Shown here piece by piece: positions 25,547 to 34,343 of a stretch of 64,000 bases of DNA (position 1 is the first letter of the stretch; each line of letters begins with the position of its first letter). A model generated the notes under the pieces. It worked only from the letters and a program-made list of their open reading frames with translations, did no database searches and was not told where the DNA came from. Both the position numbers and the translations under genes were made by a program. Location of the stretch: positions 62,001-126,000 of the forward strand of contig JAQTTU010000004.1 of assembly GCA_028710605.1 (NCBI GenBank), read 5' to 3'. The DNA is from Sideroxydans sp. GTDB taxonomy: Bacteria > Pseudomonadota > Gammaproteobacteria > Burkholderiales > Gallionellaceae.

Positions 25547-26299
25547 TTAAAATTCCGATGTCAGTTTTTCGCGTTGTCGCCAGAGCATGATAGCAGCCCA
25601 ACTCAGCGCGGCGAACACAAACACGCTGCCGAGGCCGTGCACGAATGCGCCCCAGTATTGCGCGTTGCGAATTTGCCCGAATGCGCCCAGCAAATATATC
25701 CAGTCATGCCCGCCGTCTTCGCCGGTGTGTCCGCCGATCAACATCATTTGCGGATGCAAGGCATCGTAGATGTAGGGCGACAGATCGACGAGGCTGACGC
25801 TCGCCCACCACGCGCCAATCGCCGCACCATAGTTGTCATGGTTTTTCACCACAAAGGCAATGCTGATGCCGAGAGGAATAGCCAGCTGAAACAAACTGCC
25901 GCCAAGCATGGTCATGAATTCGCCGAACGGCATGAACAACACATGCCCCGCTTCGTGGATGGGCAGCAAAATATTGTGCATGAAAGAGCCGTTGATTTCG
26001 GCATAGCGGTAGTCGTAAGCGACCAGATAAAAGCTCCAGATGACGAGCAAAAAAAGTGCGAAACAGCGTCCGTAAAAAGTGGACGGGCTCATCTGATCCA
26101 TCGGTTGCAACAGGGAAGCCAAGCGACTGCCCGCCACCTCCGAATAACGTTCATCGTCCGCCTCCGCTGTCGCGGCTGCGCGCGGTGGCTGCCCCCATTT
26201 GAACGGGTAAATACCGCAGGCCGGGCACGACTCATTGACCGGCAACAGTGCGGGCGGTTTGAAATTGCACTTCGGGCATTGCGAGTAGGTGTCTGGCAT
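25547..26299 (-). CDS. Zinc-ribbon membrane protein with a HEAGH (M50-like) motif
   Basis: A 250-aa protein starting with a zinc ribbon (CPKCNFKPPALLPVNESCPA, ending CPAC at residue 33), followed by a charged linker and about five membrane helices. Between them is HEAGHVLFMPFGEF, a HEXXH motif typical of intramembrane or membrane-bound site-2-like proteases. A second conserved-looking acidic motif lies after SVSLVDLSPYIYDAL. It ends just upstream of the BolA and GrxD genes, with which it appears co-transcribed. Function is unknown; a protease role is inferred from the motif only. Confidence 0.65.
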   Translation of the reverse strand: MPDTYSQCPKCNFKPPALLPVNESCPACGIYPFKWGQPPRAAATAEADDERYSEVAGSRLASLLQPMDQMSPSTFYGRCFALFLLVIWSFYLVAYDYRYAEINGSFMHNILLPIHEAGHVLFMPFGEFMTMLGGSLFQLAIPLGISIAFVVKNHDNYGAAIGAWWASVSLVDLSPYIYDALHPQMMLIGGHTGEDGGHDWIYLLGAFGQIRNAQYWGAFVHGLGSVFVFAALSWAAIMLWRQREKLTSEF

Positions 26300-26320
26300 T
26301 GTTCAAAAAATTACAGTATT

Positions 26321-26380
26321 TGTAGGTGCGAATTCATTCGCACAAAAATCGTTAAACGTGCGAATGAATTCGCACCTACA
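26321..26380. repeat. Family A palindromic repeat
   Basis: TGTAGGTGCGAATTCATTCG faces CGAATGAATTCGCACCTACA. It lies between the Crp/Fnr-type gene stop and the zinc-ribbon gene. Confidence 0.92.
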
Positions 26381-26393
26381 AAGGCAGCGTTCA

Positions 26394-27080
26394 TTAGCCA
26401 ATCGTATCAGATGCACTCGCCAGTCTGGCCAGCAACTCCGGCTTCTCAATCACGATAGACCCGCGCAAGGTTTTCACCGCTTTCGCCGCCACCATTTTGC
26501 GCAGCAGTTTGGCGATCACTTCGCGCGTGGTGCCCAGGTGCGCGGCCAGTTCGCTTTGCGTCATTTGCACTTGGCCGCTGCCCTCGCCGCGCATCAGGAT
26601 GAATTTGGCCAGGCGCGCGTTCAGGTTCAGCTGATGGATTTCTTCCAACTCTTCCATCAGCCGGAACACCAGCACCGACAGCGCGTGCACCGTGAGGTTC
26701 TGGATGGAAGGCTCGGTCTGGAACAGTGTGCGGTAGGTGAGCGAGGGAATCACGCCGACGCAGGTGTCGGCCTCGGTCTGCACCCACGCCGGATAGTGCA
26801 GGTTATTGAAAATGCAATTGAGCGCCAGAATGCACACCTCGCCGGGGTTGATGAAATACAGCGTGGCTTCGTTGCCGCCGGGCGAAATCGAATACACCCG
26901 CAAGCGCCCGCGCACCACCACATACGCGCCTGCCACGCTGTCGTCCTTGTGGATGATGGTTTGCAATTCGTGGAACTGGTTGAGCTGCATGCCGCATTCC
27001 AGCATCTGCTGGCCGCAGGCAGAAAGGTCTCGAAACACATCCAGTTCTTTCAGTTCGCGCATCGGCTCTACGTTGCTCAA
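26394..27080 (-). CDS. Crp/Fnr-family transcription regulator (TTG start)
   Basis: A 228-aa regulator: cyclic-nucleotide-like beta-roll (about 20-140; VVVRGRLRVYSISPGGNEAT), dimer helix (LSVLVFRLMEELEEIHQLNL) and helix-turn-helix (MTQSELAAHLGTTREVIAKL). The recognition helix keeps the Arg-Glu of CRP rather than the Glu-x-x-Ser-Arg of FNR. No N-terminal FNR-type cysteine cluster is present, though Cys residues occur at CGQQMLECG and VCILALNC. The chosen start is TTG: a perfect AGGAGG lies 7 nt before it, whereas upstream ATG versions fall in repeat sequence. It lies between a haem peroxidase and Fe-S/cytochrome c' genes, fitting a redox or NO role, which is inference. Confidence 0.88.
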   Translation of the reverse strand: MSNVEPMRELKELDVFRDLSACGQQMLECGMQLNQFHELQTIIHKDDSVAGAYVVVRGRLRVYSISPGGNEATLYFINPGEVCILALNCIFNNLHYPAWVQTEADTCVGVIPSLTYRTLFQTEPSIQNLTVHALSVLVFRLMEELEEIHQLNLNARLAKFILMRGEGSGQVQMTQSELAAHLGTTREVIAKLLRKMVAAKAVKTLRGSIVIEKPELLARLASASDTIG

Positions 27081-27114
27081 TTTGCACCTCCTTAGCCTAA
27101 AACCAAAAACTTTT

Positions 27115-27325
27115 ATCCGCAGATTACGCAGATTAAACCCAGAACAAAAAACCAAATAATCCATTAGCCGAAACATCCCCTCCCCCTTGCAGGGGGAGGG
27201 TTAGGGTGGGGGTAGAAACATTTCAGTTTCACTACTCTACCCCCATCCCAACCTTCCCCCTGCAAGGGGGAAGGAGCAAGTTTCGCTTTAATGTTTAATC
27301 TGTTTAATCTGCGTAATCTGCGGGG
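27115..27325. repeat. Family E composite inverted repeat
   Basis: CCGCAGATTACGCAGATTAA at the left end and TTAATCTGCGTAATCTGCGG at the right end are perfect complements, enclosing a family C element (27176-27275). Confidence 0.9.
27176..27275. repeat. Family C inverted repeat
   Basis: CTCCCCCTTGCAGGGGGAGG and TTCCCCCTGCAAGGGGGAAG hairpins joined by GGTTAGGGTGGGGGTAGA and its complement; nested inside the family E element. Confidence 0.9.
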
Positions 27326-27349
27326 AGAAAGGTTTTCAGTTTCCCAACC

Positions 27350-28702
27350 TCACATTCCGCGCACCGCCACCTTGCTTCTCGCCAGCAACGCATCGCTGCT
27401 CAACGCTTTCAGAAACTCGACTATGTCGTTCACGTCGCGGTCGCTCAGCGGCGCGGCTTCAAGACGCGCCAGCGTCTTGTCCCGGCTCGACCAGACGATG
27501 GTTTTGTTGTCGTTGATGTCGTTGCTGATGCGCTTGCCGCGCTGCACGGTCGCCATGATACGCACCGCCTCCGGCAGGTTGTCAACGCTGCCGTTGTGAA
27601 AATACGGCGCGGTCAGCGCCACGTTGCGCAGCGAGGGCACGCGCCACACGCCTTGTGCGCTGCCTTTTTCATTCGCGCCCACGTCCTTGGTCAAGTTGTA
27701 GCGCGCCTCGTATTTGGCGGAATTGAACACCGGAAATATGCGCTGCGTCGCCGGAGGCGGATCGAACACGCTGGCCGCGCTGAAGTTTGGGCCCGAGTGG
27801 CACAGAATGCAGCCGACCGTCTGGAACAACGCCATGCCGCGCAACTGCGCCGCGCTCAACGCCTTTTCGTCGCCGCGCACGAAACGGTCATACGGCGTGT
27901 CGGTGGTAATCAGCGTGCGCTCGTATGCGGCGATGGCCGCCGTGATTTCCTTGATGGTGATGGGTTGATTCGCGCCGAACGCTTTGGCGAAGGGCTCGCG
28001 GTACGCAGCGTTGTCTTTCACCCGCTGTTCGACCGCTTGCAGCGACGGCATGCCCATTTCCTTGGGATTGGTCGGCGGCCCTTTCGCCTGCTCTTCCAGC
28101 GAGGCGGCGCGTCCGTCCCAGAACAGCACCGACTGGAAACCGGAATTCCACACCGTGGGCGCATTGCGGCTGCCCACCTGTCCGCCCACACCGAGCGAAC
28201 CGGAGCGGTGATCTTCGCCCGCGCCTTTGCGCACATCGTGGCATGAGCTGCACGAGAGCGTGCCGTCAATCGACAGCGACGTGTCGTGGAACAAGCGCTC
28301 ACCCAGCGCCACTTTTTCCGGCGTGGTCGGATTCCAGTCCGGTGCGGGCGCGCGCTCGGGCAAGGTGCGCCAGACGTAACCTTTTTGCATGCCGCTCAAC
28401 ACCATCTTCGGCGAGTCCTTGTTCAGTTTCTCCCAATCCACCACCAGCACGGCGGGTTGCGCGACCATGCCCGACCGGATCGTGCGCTCGGGAAAATGGA
28501 CCAGCGTGGCAAGAATCGTCAGCTTGATGGAAAACGCCAGCATGCCCGAACCCAGCACCAGCGTCAGCCCCCACTTCCTGCCGCCCGACAACCCGCTCAG
28601 CGGCCCCAGTTCCAAGTGCACCATCAACAGCAGCACCGCAATGCCGATAAGCAGCATTACCAGACTGACCGTCATGAAATTCAACAGCCCCGCATTACTC
28701 AT
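27350..28702 (-). CDS. Membrane-anchored di-haem cytochrome c peroxidase
   Basis: A 450-aa protein with two N-terminal membrane spans (LVMLLIGIAVLLLMVHLEL; LVLGSGMLAFSIKLTILA) and two c-type haem motifs (CSSCH at about 154 and CILCH at about 298) in the CcpA/MauG arrangement, with GERLFHDTSLSIDG upstream of the first. Periplasmic members reduce H2O2 using cytochrome c; the extra N-terminal anchor is less common. The C-terminal RVPSLRNVALTAPYFHNGSV motif is characteristic. Start ATG has a plausible GGAGG upstream. Two related palindromes lie between this gene and the divergent DUF4242 gene. Confidence 0.9.
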   Translation of the reverse strand: MSNAGLLNFMTVSLVMLLIGIAVLLLMVHLELGPLSGLSGGRKWGLTLVLGSGMLAFSIKLTILATLVHFPERTIRSGMVAQPAVLVVDWEKLNKDSPKMVLSGMQKGYVWRTLPERAPAPDWNPTTPEKVALGERLFHDTSLSIDGTLSCSSCHDVRKGAGEDHRSGSLGVGGQVGSRNAPTVWNSGFQSVLFWDGRAASLEEQAKGPPTNPKEMGMPSLQAVEQRVKDNAAYREPFAKAFGANQPITIKEITAAIAAYERTLITTDTPYDRFVRGDEKALSAAQLRGMALFQTVGCILCHSGPNFSAASVFDPPPATQRIFPVFNSAKYEARYNLTKDVGANEKGSAQGVWRVPSLRNVALTAPYFHNGSVDNLPEAVRIMATVQRGKRISNDINDNKTIVWSSRDKTLARLEAAPLSDRDVNDIVEFLKALSSDALLARSKVAVRGM

Positions 28703-28760
28703 GGCAACCTCCGTTGGTTAAACGACACAGCCAGAGGTTAACGGTGCTGCGCGGGGAATT

Positions 28761-28778
28761 CTGTAGCAAAAGGTACAG
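28761..28778. promoter_or_regulatory. Palindrome 1 in the ccp/DUF4242 divergent spacer
   Basis: CTGTAGCAAAAGGTACAG; its complement-strand relative occurs at 28852-28871. Position near the peroxidase promoter makes it a candidate operator. Confidence 0.4.
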
Positions 28779-28851
28779 AGCATGAGTTCTGTTTTTCTCT
28801 GTGCCTCTGTGTCTCTGTGGTGAGGTTTTTATGCTTGTATTTTTTGTCGAG

Positions 28852-28871
28852 CTGCGTAGCTTTTGCTACAG
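28852..28871. promoter_or_regulatory. Palindrome 2 in the ccp/DUF4242 divergent spacer
   Basis: CTGCGTAGCTTTTGCTACAG, matching the 28761 site when read on the other strand. It contains a perfect GTAGC-TTTT-GCTAC core, about 70 bases before the DUF4242 ATG. Confidence 0.4.
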
Positions 28872-28938
28872 AGTTTTAATTTCGCGTTCGCTACATTTCC
28901 CGCCGCTACAACTTCGTAGCGACACACAGGAGACTGAC

Positions 28939-29244
28939 ATGAAACCGATGCGATTTTTTCTGGACACCCACGACCGGGATCAAAAAACTTTTCCGGCAAA
29001 GCTTTCGCCGGAGGATTTTGAAAAGTTCTACGCGCTGTATGAGCAGGCTTGCTACGAGGAAAACGTCGTACCTCTGCGCATCCACGTGAACTACGAAGAA
29101 GGCCGCGCGTTCTGCCTGAATATGGCGGACAGCGCCGACGCGGTGAAACGCGCGCACGAGCGCGTGGGACTGCCGTTCGATTCGATTGTCGAAGTGACCA
29201 CGGCCACACCGGGGGATACGTTCTTCAGGCGCAAGGCGGGGTAA
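28939..29244 (+). CDS. DUF4242 family protein
   Basis: A 101-aa protein beginning MKPMRFFLDTHD and containing VPLRIHVNYEEGRAFCLN and AHERVGLPFDSIVEVT, which match DUF4242, a dimeric ferredoxin-like fold. One studied relative in Streptomyces binds nickel, but that cannot be assumed here. AGGAG lies eight bases upstream of the ATG. It is divergent from the peroxidase and shares its control region. No signal peptide; cytoplasmic. Confidence 0.8.
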   Translation: MKPMRFFLDTHDRDQKTFPAKLSPEDFEKFYALYEQACYEENVVPLRIHVNYEEGRAFCLNMADSADAVKRAHERVGLPFDSIVEVTTATPGDTFFRRKAG

Positions 29245-29254
29245 AACAAGAACC

Positions 29255-29376
29255 CTTGCCCGCAGATTACACAGATTCACGCAGATTATCGAATGGGTAT
29301 CATCGGTTCGTGCTTCGTCACAATAAACCGGGTTTAATCTGCTTTAATCTGTGTAATCTGCGGGCAAACAAGGTTT
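29255..29376. repeat. Family E inverted repeat
   Basis: CTTGCCCGCAGATTACACAG faces CTGTGTAATCTGCGGGCAAA across a short internal segment; this copy has no family B or C insert. Confidence 0.88.
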
Positions 29377-29382
29377 TGTGAA

Positions 29383-30549
29383 TTACTCTTTCCCCCAATA
29401 CGCCGTAGCGATCCCCTCGCCCAGATCGGCCTCGATCAAACGCCTGCGCACTTCGAGCAAACGCGCGATCAGCGCGGGTTCTGCCGCGCCGTAGGCATCG
29501 GCATCGGGGGCGCGGTTGACCACTACGCCCAGCAGTTCTGTGATGGCGTTGCCGATAGAGTTCTGGCTGATGGTGACGATCAGTTTGCCCGCGTCGTTGC
29601 GGTAGATCAGCTGCTTGAACGCGGGCTGCCAGCGGATGGCGTTGGCGTATTTGGCATCGACGATGCACAGGTCGCGCACCTTCTTCGCGGTCTTCATGAA
29701 ATCGTTGTCGAACAGCAGCACGCTTTCCACTTCGCGCGGGAAATACACGTCGGGCAACATCGGCGCATTGCGCGAAGAAACCTGCGAGAAAAAGGTGCGG
29801 TAAAAGTCGATGAAACCTTTCAGCACTTCGTCGTACTCTTTCCAGAAATACACGTTCTTCAGCGCATCCGCCCCGCCCTGAATTTCCCAGCTGGGCAAGC
29901 CTTGCGGGTAGCCGGTGAGGCCGATGCGCGCATCTTCCTCGCTCGCCGGTTTGAGGATTTTCAAGTCCAGCGCCTTGTCGAAAAATTCGCGGTAAACATC
30001 GCGCATGTAAGCCTGAAACAGGCTGTGCTGGCCGCCGTCGGTGAGGTTGGGATTGTTGGCATCGGCTTGTTTGGCAGCGCGCAACTGCGCCTTGGGGAAC
30101 ACGATGAAGTGGTTGTGCAGCATGCGGATGCTGGGCACGCCGGGCGAGGTCAGCGGCCAGGTCGCGTCCAGGCTGGCTTCGCCCGCGAGGATCAGCGCTT
30201 CCTCGGGATCGGGATATTGCTCCAGCATGTAGGCTATGATGATCTGGTTCATGCGGTTCCACACATGCTTCACGTTCTCGTCCACCTGCGTGCGCCGCAC
30301 CGGGCGACCCAGCGGGTTGAGAATGGTCTTGGAGGTGTTGTAGATAATGGAGCAATCGAACTCGTTGCTGTGTCCCAGCGCCTTGCGATACAGCAACAAA
30401 TTTTCCGCGTTCACCAGCAGGCCGTTGTTGTTGACCAGGTCGTTCAAATTTTCCGTGCTGTTGAAAAACTCGTTGTGCTTCATGCCCTCGGGCACGGTCA
30501 ACGGAATGGCTCTGAACGGAGTCTGAATTTCGCGTGGCGCTGATTGCAT
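29383..30549 (-). CDS. Conserved hypothetical 388-aa protein
   Basis: Not recognised. The protein is soluble, without signal peptide or spans. Notable segments are NNNGLLVNAENLLLYRKALG near the N-terminus, MLHNHFIVFPKAQLRAAK with two His residues near residue 165, and a mixed alpha/beta C-terminus (IDFYRTFFSQVSSRNAPM, FKQLIYRNDAGKLIVTIS). The ATG at 30549 is preferred because GAGGGA lies upstream; a 404-residue alternative lacks this. It stands alone between repeats, so context gives no clue. Confidence 0.7.
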   Translation of the reverse strand: MQSAPREIQTPFRAIPLTVPEGMKHNEFFNSTENLNDLVNNNGLLVNAENLLLYRKALGHSNEFDCSIIYNTSKTILNPLGRPVRRTQVDENVKHVWNRMNQIIIAYMLEQYPDPEEALILAGEASLDATWPLTSPGVPSIRMLHNHFIVFPKAQLRAAKQADANNPNLTDGGQHSLFQAYMRDVYREFFDKALDLKILKPASEEDARIGLTGYPQGLPSWEIQGGADALKNVYFWKEYDEVLKGFIDFYRTFFSQVSSRNAPMLPDVYFPREVESVLLFDNDFMKTAKKVRDLCIVDAKYANAIRWQPAFKQLIYRNDAGKLIVTISQNSIGNAITELLGVVVNRAPDADAYGAAEPALIARLLEVRRRLIEADLGEGIATAYWGKE

Positions 30550-30704
30550 CGTGTCGTCCCTCACAATAGAAATATCAATGACTATTAGGGTACACAAGAT
30601 CGAGGGAGAATTTGTGACGCTGGCGGGGGATTACCCCATCACCCGAAAGGGCATGCCGGCAATCTCGGAAAATTGAATATTTATTAAATATCCTTCAGCC
30701 GAAA

Positions 30705-30806
30705 CCTCCCCTCCCCCTTGCAGGGGGAGGGTTAGGGTGGGGGTAGAAGCGCTGTCGTTCCACAACTCTACCCCTATCCTGGCCTTCCCCCTGCATGGGG
30801 GAAGGA
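30705..30806. repeat. Family C inverted repeat
   Basis: CTCCCCTCCCCCTTGCAGGG and CCTTCCCCCTGCATGGGGGA hairpins with the usual GGTTAGGGTGGGGGTAGA linker. Confidence 0.88.
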
Positions 30807-30816
30807 ATGGGGTTGG

Positions 30817-31176
30817 TTACAATTGATTATCCTGATCTGCCACCATCGAGACCGCAGTCAGGGCACTGCACTTATCCATCACGAACAGCACTTCGCAATA
30901 TTCGTTGACGGTGTTGTCAGGCGCGGGATCGTCGGCACAACTGCAACCGCTGATGATGCCCTGATAGAAAATTCCGGCTTTGACGCGGATGGATTTTTCC
31001 TGTTCTGCGACGCTGAGAATCACCACAGTAAACGGCTCGTCCGCCACCGCATTGCTGCCGGACAATCCCTGCTGCAACGGCAGTTGGTCTGCGCCCAGTT
31101 GCGCGACTTGCCGTTTGAAGACCGCCTCAAATGCGGGCGTTCCCCACGCGCGTAATGCATCGTCGAGCCGGATCAT
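30817..31176 (-). CDS. Conserved hypothetical 119-aa protein
   Basis: A small soluble protein beginning MIRLDDALRAWGTPAFEAVF, with a central beta-rich part (AGIFYQGIISGCSCADDPAP) containing a Cys-Ser-Cys motif and an acidic C-terminus. Similar small proteins of unknown function are common in betaproteobacteria. Flanked by repeats, so no operon context. Confidence 0.7.
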   Translation of the reverse strand: MIRLDDALRAWGTPAFEAVFKRQVAQLGADQLPLQQGLSGSNAVADEPFTVVILSVAEQEKSIRVKAGIFYQGIISGCSCADDPAPDNTVNEYCEVLFVMDKCSALTAVSMVADQDNQL

Positions 31177-31199
31177 TCTAAAACCGCAGTTGAGGTGTT

Positions 31200-31259
31200 T
31201 GTAGGTGCGAATTCATTCGCACGCTAAACGAGTTATGTGCGAATAAATTCGCACCTACA
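31200..31259. repeat. Family A palindromic repeat
   Basis: TGTAGGTGCGAATTCATTCG faces CGAATAAATTCGCACCTACA, one mismatch. Confidence 0.92.
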
Positions 31260-31332
31260 ACAGCGGCGTAACGCGGCGAATGTGAGTATTCATCTTCAGC
31301 TGCGTTTTCCATGAACATGGTTGCATTCGCCG

Positions 31333-32871
31333 CTATTTCAGCGAAACGAGCTGCGCGTCTTCGATGCTGATGTGATGGATCAGCCAGTCGCGCAGGTAGA
31401 ACAGCACGTCGAACGGCGCGACCAGCGGGTTGGCATGCAACTCTTCGCAAAACTCGGCGATCTTGTTTTCAAACGCGAGGTGCTGGTGAGTCTGCCGTTC
31501 AAGGCCTTCATACCGGTAATGCTCCATCATTTTTTCTTCGGCGCGGAAATGGATTTTGGCGTAGGCATCCAGCGATTTGACCACTCGGGCCACTTCGCGC
31601 GCGCCGCGTTTGCCGACCACCACGAGATAGAGTTCGTTGATGAGATCGAACAAATAACGGTGATGCTCGTCGATGACATCAATGCCCACGCTCAGTTCGT
31701 CGTCCCAGGGAATCCAGCCGTTTTCGCGGTGTTTGACCGGAGGTAAGGCCAGCACTTGTTTGGGGTCGATGATGTCGTCGCGGTAAAGCTGGCTGATGCG
31801 CAACAGCTCGGGCAAGGCTTCGTCGAAAGCGCGCACCACGAGCGGATCGAAATGCTTGCCCGATTCGGACAGGATAAAGGCATGCGCCTCTTCCACCGTC
31901 CACGCCGTTTTGTAGGGGCGCGTCGAAGTCAGCGCGTCGAACACGTCGGCCACCGCGCAGACCCGCGCGAGCAAGGGAATCTGCTCGTCTTTCAGCCCTT
32001 CGGGGTAACCCTCGCCGTCCCAGCGCTCGTGGTGCGAACCGGCAATGTCGCGCGCCGCCGCGATCAGCGTATCCTTGCCTTCCAGTATGGTGACCCCGAT
32101 TTCGGTGTGCGTTTTCATCACGGCATATTCTTCCGCCGTCAGCTTGCCGGGCTTGAGCAACACCGAGTCGGGGATGCCGATTTTTCCCACATCGTGCATG
32201 GGCGCGGCCACATACAGCAGTTCGCGCTGCGCCTCGGACATGCCCATGGTTTTGGCGATGGCCTGCGCGAAATTGGTCATGCGCATGATGTGCCAGCCGG
32301 TTTTTTTGTCGCGGTATTCCGAAGCCGCGCCCAGACTGCGCAGCGCATCGGCGCGCGCGTCTTCCAGTTCCAGCTCGCGGATGCGCAAGGTTTCGTTGGT
32401 CCACGCGCGTTGCACCAGGCCGGACAAGGCCAGTGCCAGATCGCTCATGAATTCGGTGTGGATCGCATTCAACTCGAAACCGGGCGCGGCGAACAGCACG
32501 GCATAGCCCACGCCCTGCCCTTCTTTGGAGAGCGGCAACAGCACGATGCGCGCCTGCTCGGAAGCGATCGGGAGGGTGATCGTTTGCAGGTGGCAATAGT
32601 TGGTGACTTCGGGTTTGGAAAACACGCCCGTATCCCAACCGATGGGCGATTTCCAGGCGGGATCCATGCCGTATTGGGCGACCTGAAAGAAACGTCCGCG
32701 AGGATTGAGCAACAGAATTGCGCCGCGCGACTCCAGTTGCAGGTCGGGGTAATTTTTCAAAACGCCGAACAGGCGTTCGAGCAAAACGTCCAGATCAGAA
32801 GTCAGGCTGTTGGTGATCGTCAGTTCAAACACCAACCTGCTGATGGCCAGCAGTTTTTCTTCATTGTTCAT
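31333..32871 (-). CDS. GAF-like/HD-GYP phosphodiesterase fused to bacteriohemerythrin
   Basis: A 512-aa signalling protein. Residues ~1-180 form a GAF-like sensory region. About 185-360 is an HD-GYP domain with HDVGKIGIPDSVLLKPGKLT, GSHHERWDGEGYPEGLKDEQ and VADVFDALTS, which hydrolyses c-di-GMP. The C-terminal ~125 residues are a hemerythrin domain with its di-iron ligands in WIPWDDELSVGIDVIDEHH, HFRAEEKMMEH, HQHLAFENKI and WLIHHISIEDAQL. O2 or redox state at the di-iron site presumably controls c-di-GMP breakdown, which is inference. GGGAGGG lies six bases before the chosen ATG; the longer frame has no good ribosome site. Confidence 0.93.
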   Translation of the reverse strand: MNNEEKLLAISRLVFELTITNSLTSDLDVLLERLFGVLKNYPDLQLESRGAILLLNPRGRFFQVAQYGMDPAWKSPIGWDTGVFSKPEVTNYCHLQTITLPIASEQARIVLLPLSKEGQGVGYAVLFAAPGFELNAIHTEFMSDLALALSGLVQRAWTNETLRIRELELEDARADALRSLGAASEYRDKKTGWHIMRMTNFAQAIAKTMGMSEAQRELLYVAAPMHDVGKIGIPDSVLLKPGKLTAEEYAVMKTHTEIGVTILEGKDTLIAAARDIAGSHHERWDGEGYPEGLKDEQIPLLARVCAVADVFDALTSTRPYKTAWTVEEAHAFILSESGKHFDPLVVRAFDEALPELLRISQLYRDDIIDPKQVLALPPVKHRENGWIPWDDELSVGIDVIDEHHRYLFDLINELYLVVVGKRGAREVARVVKSLDAYAKIHFRAEEKMMEHYRYEGLERQTHQHLAFENKIAEFCEELHANPLVAPFDVLFYLRDWLIHHISIEDAQLVSLK

Positions 32872-32954
32872 CAGACCCTCCCCGATTCCGCAGCAGTCTG
32901 TTGTCCTTGCCGGACAATCAGCCGCGCGGATTATTTTCAAATCTCTCGAAACTC

Positions 32955-33016
32955 CGCGCCAATAGGCGATCTACATGACATACATGCTGTAGATGCCCGA
33001 ATTTATTGGCTTGCGG
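32955..33016. repeat. Family B palindromic repeat
   Basis: CCGCGCCAATAGGCGATCTA faces TAGATGCCCGAATTTATTGG; a diverged copy. Confidence 0.8.
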
Positions 33017-33026
33017 TCAAACCGAT

Positions 33027-34343
33027 TCAACGATGCATCATATTGAGCTGCTTGGCGATCACGTCGTGATTCAGCCACAGTACCGGTCCTGCCGGATCGG
33101 ACGACTCGCGGAACATCAGCGGCCCGGTGCCTTCCAGCACCAGCGCACTCAGGATGTCGGTCACCAGCGCGTCGCGGCTCTTGTGCATCTTGGTGATTTC
33201 GTCCGACGTGCCTATCATCACATCGGCCAGTTCGGCGGTGTTCGGCATCGGCCATGCGGCAAAATTGCGGAACCGCGTCATCACTTCGCTGTCGTTGTAA
33301 TCGTCGATTTTCTGCAACAGGCCTTCCAGCGTTTGCCCTTCCTGCAACACGTCGCGGCAGGCTTGCCATTGCGTTTCCGCCCACGCGCCGTCGCCTTCTT
33401 TCTTTAATGCCTTGAGCAGCGGGAACAGCGACAGCTCGACACCGACAAAAATATCGGAAGAGTTGGTGCGGATTTCCGGGCAGTTGTAAACCGTGGCCTT
33501 GATGCCCTGCGCCCACGCGGCTTCGGCGATATGCTCCAGACGCATCTTGGCTTTGCCTTGCGTGTAGCTGGTGTAGGTCTGCCACTGGTATCTGCCGTCG
33601 ATCAAAATCTCGGTGCCATGATAGCCGTAAGCGGTGTAGCGCACTTGCCCGCCGTTCTTTTCCAGGCGCGCGCGTATCGCCGCGCTGCCGTCGATCAGGT
33701 ATTGGAATGTGTTGGCGGTGACTTCATCGAAATTCATCAGGATCAGCTTGCCCAGATCGCTGTCGAGCAGCGCGCTGGAAGACATGAAGCGCTCGCCGCG
33801 CCCCTTGTAGATACGGTTGGCGATGGCCAGAAACACTTTCACCTTGGGGATGCCGCCCGCCATGGTATGTGCGAAGAAGGCATTGCTGCCGTCCGGGATC
33901 ATGCCGTCCAGTTCGGCCATCACCTTGGCCACGGAATCCTTGAAGCGTTGCACGCCCACCGCGCGGCATTTCTCGATCTGCGCCCAATCCAGCTTGTCTT
34001 CCTGCCAGCTTTTCAGCGTCATGCCGGAGATCAGGTCGGTCGGGGTCGGCGTACCTGCCGGTGCATCCAGATCGAAACCCGCCATCAGCGGCACGTTGAT
34101 GATGCGTCCGCCCAGATTGGCTTCGGCAGCCGCCAGCTCTTCTGCGGTCAGCGCGCGCAGCGCGTTGTTCTCGTCGCGCCGCCCCACGGTGATGCCGACG
34201 ATGGTCATGCCCGCCGCGCGCGCCTCGTTAATCAAACCATTGGCATAGCCGCGTCCGAACAACTCGCCGAACAACACGAAGACATCGCCCTTGCGAAAGA
34301 TGTTGGACTGCGGAACGTCGCGTAGTGGAATGGGTGCTTGCAT
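33027..34343 (-). CDS. Rossmann-like protein of uncertain function
   Basis: A 438-aa soluble protein. Its N-terminus (GDVFVLFGELFGRGYANGLI, then GMTIVGITVGRRDENNALRA) has a nucleotide-binding-like Gly-rich turn, and later regions contain a GRxxN-like stretch and a Tyr-rich segment (YTAYGYHGTEILIDGRYQWQ). It recalls proteins sometimes named FabMG-type enoyl-ACP reductases, but I could not confirm that. No membrane or signal features. Stands alone with a family B repeat on each side. Confidence 0.6.
   Translation of the reverse strand: MQAPIPLRDVPQSNIFRKGDVFVLFGELFGRGYANGLINEARAAGMTIVGITVGRRDENNALRALTAEELAAAEANLGGRIINVPLMAGFDLDAPAGTPTPTDLISGMTLKSWQEDKLDWAQIEKCRAVGVQRFKDSVAKVMAELDGMIPDGSNAFFAHTMAGGIPKVKVFLAIANRIYKGRGERFMSSSALLDSDLGKLILMNFDEVTANTFQYLIDGSAAIRARLEKNGGQVRYTAYGYHGTEILIDGRYQWQTYTSYTQGKAKMRLEHIAEAAWAQGIKATVYNCPEIRTNSSDIFVGVELSLFPLLKALKKEGDGAWAETQWQACRDVLQEGQTLEGLLQKIDDYNDSEVMTRFRNFAAWPMPNTAELADVMIGTSDEITKMHKSRDALVTDILSALVLEGTGPLMFRESSDPAGPVLWLNHDVIAKQLNMMHR

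Noticed and set aside
26394..27080. Crp/Fnr-type regulator as the reader of TGCGACA-N3-TGTCGCA
   Set aside because: The palindrome has an odd centre (TGCGA-N7-TCGCA) unlike CRP-family N6 or FNR N4 spacing, so the link is not asserted; it remains only a candidate to test.
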